From contig CALFXE010000062.1 of NCBI GenBank assembly GCA_937927845.1, positions 1-64,000 of the forward strand: a stretch of 64,000 nt of DNA. The letters are read 5' to 3'. Shown in pieces: positions 60,691 to 64,000 of this stretch. The notes under the pieces are model-generated. The model had not been told where the DNA came from and ran no database searches. It saw only the letters and a program-made list of their open reading frames with translations. Source of the stretch: an uncultured Paludibacter sp. (GTDB taxonomy: Bacteria > Bacteroidota > Bacteroidia > Bacteroidales > Paludibacteraceae). The position numbers and the translations under genes are program-made. Positions within the stretch are counted from its first letter, which is position 1. Each line of letters begins with the position of its first letter.

Positions 60691-61012
60691 TTACATCAAC
60701 CGACTACAACTGCAGAGGAGTTCCCTCACTTCGCTGTGCTCGTTCGGGAGGACACGAGCGTTAGCGGGCAGTGTAGCCGGTCGTTTGGCATCGTAAAACG
60801 TAACAGCTAAAACGCACGACCGGTGTGAAGCTCCCCGTACCGCCACTGCAAAAAGATGATGTTACAGAAACACTTCGAGTGGCGGTATACACCGCTCGCT
60901 AACGAGCGTGTCATCCCGATGGAGCGCAGCGACTGAGGGAACTCCTCTACAGTTGCAGTCAGCCGGATATCGAGCAGTGAGGGAACTCCCCATACGTTGC
61001 AATCGGCTGATG
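60691..61012. repeat. Structured inverted-repeat island
   Basis: A GC-rich island in an AT-rich gap (60591-61134, otherwise empty). A 38 bp end motif occurs once inverted (60691-60730) and twice direct (60931-60968 and 60973-61012). The outer stem is 15 bp perfect (60714-60728 with 60934-60948). Three further inner stems follow: about 60751-60766 with 60897-60912, then 60777-60784 with 60816-60823, then 60838-60846 with 60879-60887. No coding frame is present. It may be a palindromic interspersed element or a miniature transposon. Confidence 0.65.
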
Positions 61013-61105
61013 TGAAAAATCAAGATAACTTCAATTTAACTATAAATTATGATTAAAGTTTTTCATCTTTTACGCTCCAATTCATACGGTTATGAAAAAA
61101 AAACT

Positions 61106-61113
61106 TACTTTTG
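61106..61113 (+). promoter_or_regulatory. -7 box of the yicC promoter
   Basis: TACTTTTG, 21 bp before the ATG at 61135. Confidence 0.6.
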
Positions 61114-61134
61114 TCGAAATAAACATACAGAATT

Positions 61135-62010
61135 ATGGTGCAATCAATGACAGGCTTTGGAAAAGCTACAGGTGAATTCAATGGTAGAAAAATAGTTGTA
61201 GAGATTAAGTCTCTAAACAGTAAACAGTTAGACATTTCAACACGTATAGCCGGGCTGTATCGCGAGAAGGATATTGAGATACGTAATGAAGTATCTCAAC
61301 GACTTGAAAGAGGTAAGATTGATTTAGCATTATATATTGAAAACACAGGAAAAGAATCAATTACTCAAATAAATCAGACTGCTGTCGAATCGTATTATAA
61401 CCAAATAAAAGCTATTGCCGATAATACCGGTATCGATATACCCTCTAACTGGTTTGAGATTTTAATGCGTTTACCTGATGTTTTAAAGACAGAAAGTGTT
61501 GAGTTAGATGAAGATGAGTGGCAGGAAGTAAAAAAAATCTTGTCGGCTGCAATTGAGCAAATTATTATTTTCAGAAAGCAGGAAGGAAAATCGCTAGAAC
61601 AGGTATTCCGCACAAAAATTGCAAATATTGACAGGTTATTATTAGATATTGTGCCTTTCGAATCGGAAAGAATTGATAAAATAAGGACTAAGTTAGAAGA
61701 TAATCTGCAAAATATTGCTGATAAATTTGATTATGATCAGAACAGATTAGAGCAGGAGTTAATCTACTACATTGAAAAACTTGATGTTAATGAAGAAAAA
61801 ATCAGGTTGAAAACACATCTTGATTATTTTATTGAAACTATGGATAAAGAAAATGCACCAGGTAAGAAATTGGGTTTTATTACTCAGGAAATCGGACGTG
61901 AAATAAATACTTTAGGTTCTAAGTCAAATCATGGTGAAATGCAGAAAATTGTTGTTTTAATGAAAGATGAGCTGGAGCAGATTAAAGAACAGGTGCTGAA
62001 TGTGTTGTAA
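61135..62010 (+). CDS. yicC: YicC family endoribonuclease
   Basis: A 291-residue protein. The N-terminal YicC domain starts SMTGFGKATGEFNGRKIVVEIKSLNSKQLD, shown as landmark segments, and the C-terminal DUF1732 domain ends with GKKLGFITQEIGREINTLGSKSNHGEMQKI. YicC proteins are reported to degrade RNA. In many Bacteroidota this gene is followed by gmk; here the next genes are a BrkB-type protein and coaE. Confidence 0.92.
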   Translation: MVQSMTGFGKATGEFNGRKIVVEIKSLNSKQLDISTRIAGLYREKDIEIRNEVSQRLERGKIDLALYIENTGKESITQINQTAVESYYNQIKAIADNTGIDIPSNWFEILMRLPDVLKTESVELDEDEWQEVKKILSAAIEQIIIFRKQEGKSLEQVFRTKIANIDRLLLDIVPFESERIDKIRTKLEDNLQNIADKFDYDQNRLEQELIYYIEKLDVNEEKIRLKTHLDYFIETMDKENAPGKKLGFITQEIGREINTLGSKSNHGEMQKIVVLMKDELEQIKEQVLNVL

Positions 62011-62105
62011 AATCCGTGTCAATCTGTTATATCTGCGTCATCAACGTTTCAAAATATTTTTGATACAACATATTATAGGTAATAGAAAAAGTATTAATTA
62101 TCGAT

Positions 62106-63431
62106 ATGACTGATAAAGTAAATATATTTAAGCGTATAACTCAGTTTTTGCTACATGATGTATGGCGTATGACTGAGAATGAGTTATCGAAAGGTAAGCG
62201 TATTCCTTATCGTTTAGTAAAGGTTATTGTGATAGCATTCAGGGGATTATCGCGCGATAAACTACCTGTTAGAGCCTCAGCACTCACCTACTCCATCATG
62301 TTTGCGATTGTGCCGCTAATAGCTTTATTTATAGCTGTGGGCAAGGGCTTCGGATTTGATGATATCATTCAAAGATGGCTCGAAGATACTTTGGTGGCAC
62401 AGAAGGACTTGATACCTTTCATCATGGATTTTGTACAGAAATATCTTGAAACAGCACAAGGTGGGGTGTTTATTGGCATAGGTATAGTAATATTGCTTAT
62501 ATCCGTTATGAACTTCTTCAAACAGTTTGAGAATGCTTTTAACAATATATGGGAAGTACAAAAATCACGTTCATATTTACGACAATTCACAACTTATTTT
62601 TCAGCTTTATTTCTTATTCCTGTATTGATCGTCGTATCAAGTGGAATCAGCATATACATAAGCAGGTTAGCTTCAGACACACAATTAACACAGCTCCTGT
62701 CTCCTTTGTTTAAGTTAGGAATGAAGGTAGCCCCATACTTCATAAGCTGGATTGTGTTTACTCTTATGTATGTTGTAATACCAAACATTAAAGTAAAATT
62801 CGGTAGCGGTATAGTTGCCGGTATTATTGCCGGGACTGCTTTTCAGGCATTTCAATCAATATATATCTTCGGTCAGGTTTATCTTTCACGATATAATGTC
62901 GTTTATGGTAGTTTTGCTGCTATTCCACTGTTGTTGTTATGGTTACAGATCTCCTGTCTGATAGTTTTGTTAGGAGCTGAAATTTCGTATGCATCACAAA
63001 ATCTTCAAAATTACGAATACGAAGGTGATAGTAACAATATCAGCATCAGATACAAAAAGTTTTTAAGTTTATTTTTAACTTATGCAATAGTAAAAAGATT
63101 TGAAAATAATCAGCCGGTTTTAAAAAATGACGAAATAGCTGCACTGTACAAACTTCCCATCAGATTAGTCAATCAATTATTAACAGAACTATCAGATACG
63201 GGTATAATAGTAGAGATAGCAGATGACGATTTAAGAACTAAAGCATATCAACCTGCATTAGACATTAACAAACTCACTATAAGCATGATAACAGAAAGAC
63301 TTGAAACTAAAGGTTCAGAGCTATTCTTATCAAATAAAAATCCGGAATTAGATGAGTTCTGGCAAAAGCATCTTGAGTTTTCAAAATGTCTGCAAGCTAA
63401 CAAATCAGAGTTATTGATTAAGGATATATAA
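62106..63431 (+). CDS. YihY/BrkB family inner-membrane protein
   Basis: A 441-residue protein with six membrane helices in the first 300 residues. Family marks are RASALTYSIMFAIVPLIALFIAV, shown as a landmark, and the later VVYGSFAAIPLLLLWLQISCLIVLLGAEI segment. The C-terminal 130 residues are a soluble winged-helix-like part (AALYKLPIRLVNQLLTELSDTGIIVEI). The old link to ribonuclease BN is not supported. Its transport or envelope role is unclear. Confidence 0.88.
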   Translation: MTDKVNIFKRITQFLLHDVWRMTENELSKGKRIPYRLVKVIVIAFRGLSRDKLPVRASALTYSIMFAIVPLIALFIAVGKGFGFDDIIQRWLEDTLVAQKDLIPFIMDFVQKYLETAQGGVFIGIGIVILLISVMNFFKQFENAFNNIWEVQKSRSYLRQFTTYFSALFLIPVLIVVSSGISIYISRLASDTQLTQLLSPLFKLGMKVAPYFISWIVFTLMYVVIPNIKVKFGSGIVAGIIAGTAFQAFQSIYIFGQVYLSRYNVVYGSFAAIPLLLLWLQISCLIVLLGAEISYASQNLQNYEYEGDSNNISIRYKKFLSLFLTYAIVKRFENNQPVLKNDEIAALYKLPIRLVNQLLTELSDTGIIVEIADDDLRTKAYQPALDINKLTISMITERLETKGSELFLSNKNPELDEFWQKHLEFSKCLQANKSELLIKDI

Positions 63432-63478
63432 GATATATACATATATGCCCCGCAGGGGTATTATTATGCATAACCGTA

Positions 63479-63543
63479 TGCAAGCGAAGCGTAGCTTACG
63501 GATAATGCAAGCGAAGCGTAGCTTACGGATAATTACGGATAAT
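63479..63543. repeat. 27 bp tandem repeat before coaE
   Basis: The unit tgcaagcgaagcgtagctta plus cggataa occurs twice (63479-63505 and 63506-63532), followed by a partial third copy. A small hairpin, CCCC-GCA-GGGG, lies just upstream at 63447-63459. Confidence 0.75.
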
Positions 63544-63553
63544 AGCAATAAAA

Positions 63554-64000
63554 ATGGTAATAGGAATCACAGGTGGCATTGGTAGTGGCAAATCGACTTT
63601 AGCTAAGTTGGTTCGTTCTCATGGTTATCCGGTATACGATACAGATATGGAAGCTCGCCACTTGCAAGCAGAAGATCCATGGGTAATATTACAAATTAAG
63701 AAAATATTTGGCGAAGATATATATCAAAATGGAGAACTTAACAGAAAAGCTGTTGCACAGATTGTATTTGCAAATCCAACCTTATTAAAAAAGCTTACAG
63801 ACATTGTGCATCCTGCTGTCAAGCAAGATTTTCAAGTCTGGAAGAGAAAATTCAAATGCGAAGATATTATATTTATGGAAAGTGCAGTGCTCTTCGAAGG
63901 TGAATTTGACATTCTAACTGATAGAATAATTTTATTGACTGCTTCTGATGAAATTCGTATTCAGAGAGTAATTAACAGAGATAATATTACTCGAGAACAA
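63554..64000 (+). CDS. coaE: Dephospho-CoA kinase, 3' end outside the window
   Basis: The first 149 codons are present. The P-loop is GITGGIGSGKST at residues 4-15, followed by VYDTDMEARHL, with the Asp residues that hold the substrate. VHPAVKQDF and ESAVLFEG follow in the usual order. It adds the 3' phosphate in the last step of coenzyme A synthesis. The frame is open to the end of the window; about 45-50 residues are expected to be missing. Confidence 0.92.
   Translation, partial: MVIGITGGIGSGKSTLAKLVRSHGYPVYDTDMEARHLQAEDPWVILQIKKIFGEDIYQNGELNRKAVAQIVFANPTLLKKLTDIVHPAVKQDFQVWKRKFKCEDIIFMESAVLFEGEFDILTDRIILLTASDEIRIQRVINRDNITREQ

Overview
The window is an AT-rich chromosomal segment of a member of the Bacteroidota, probably a Bacteroidales-like organism. 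The signs are the TAnnTTTG -7 promoter boxes in front of most operons, the weak use of Shine-Dalgarno sites, a TonB-dependent receptor with a carboxypeptidase-regulatory-like N-terminus, PspC/head-GIN and TrpB2-type proteins, and a Rho factor with a long Lys/Glu/Ala-rich insert. The species cannot be named from the sequence.

Left chromosomal part (1-16200). fabG and rho lie on the minus strand, followed by a nucleoside-type MFS transporter and rarA on the plus strand. A seven-gene minus-strand operon runs from 14062 down to 6152: MacB-type ATPase, two MacB-type permeases, a MacA-type adaptor, a TolC-type channel, a PadR regulator and a PspC/head-GIN membrane protein. plsC and an adenosine-kinase-like PfkB enzyme follow. 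Several intergenic gaps hold degenerate tandem repeats of about 7-10 bp.

Integrated element (16267-36793). A 20.5 kb element sits in the 3' end of a tRNA-Asn gene and is bounded by a 14 bp direct repeat. It carries a tyrosine integrase, a divergent repressor/Cro-like switch with operator palindromes, and an early minus-strand operon (ASCH protein, Toprim plus SF3-helicase replication protein). It also has a RelE-type toxin-antitoxin pair, an iteron-rich candidate origin, and a long late minus-strand operon. The late operon encodes a glucosaminidase lysin, holin-like and u-spanin-like proteins, a pentapeptide-repeat fibre, a transglutaminase-like protease, a LEA-2 domain protein, a tiny basic protein, and many small proteins with one membrane segment and a basic tail. 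I see no terminase, portal, tape measure or tail gene, no relaxase and no FtsK-like packaging ATPase. I infer a temperate virus without a tail, possibly with an internal membrane. The best capsid candidate is at 25066-25782, next to a pair of related beta-rich proteins.

Right chromosomal part (36795-64000). It starts with the original tRNA-Asn terminator, now 20.5 kb from its gene, then dinB, an RluA-family synthase and rlmB. Next come a TetR-controlled RND efflux operon, an EamA transporter, a TonB-dependent receptor, an aminotransferase and a LolC/E-like permease. The branched-chain amino acid operon ilvD-ilvB-ilvN-ilvC follows, with a classical attenuator: a 22-residue leader peptide packed with Ile, Val and Leu codons ahead of mutually exclusive antiterminator and terminator hairpins. 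After that lie a DUF454 protein, a TrpB2-type enzyme, a structured inverted-repeat island, yicC, a BrkB-family membrane protein and the start of coaE, which runs off the window.
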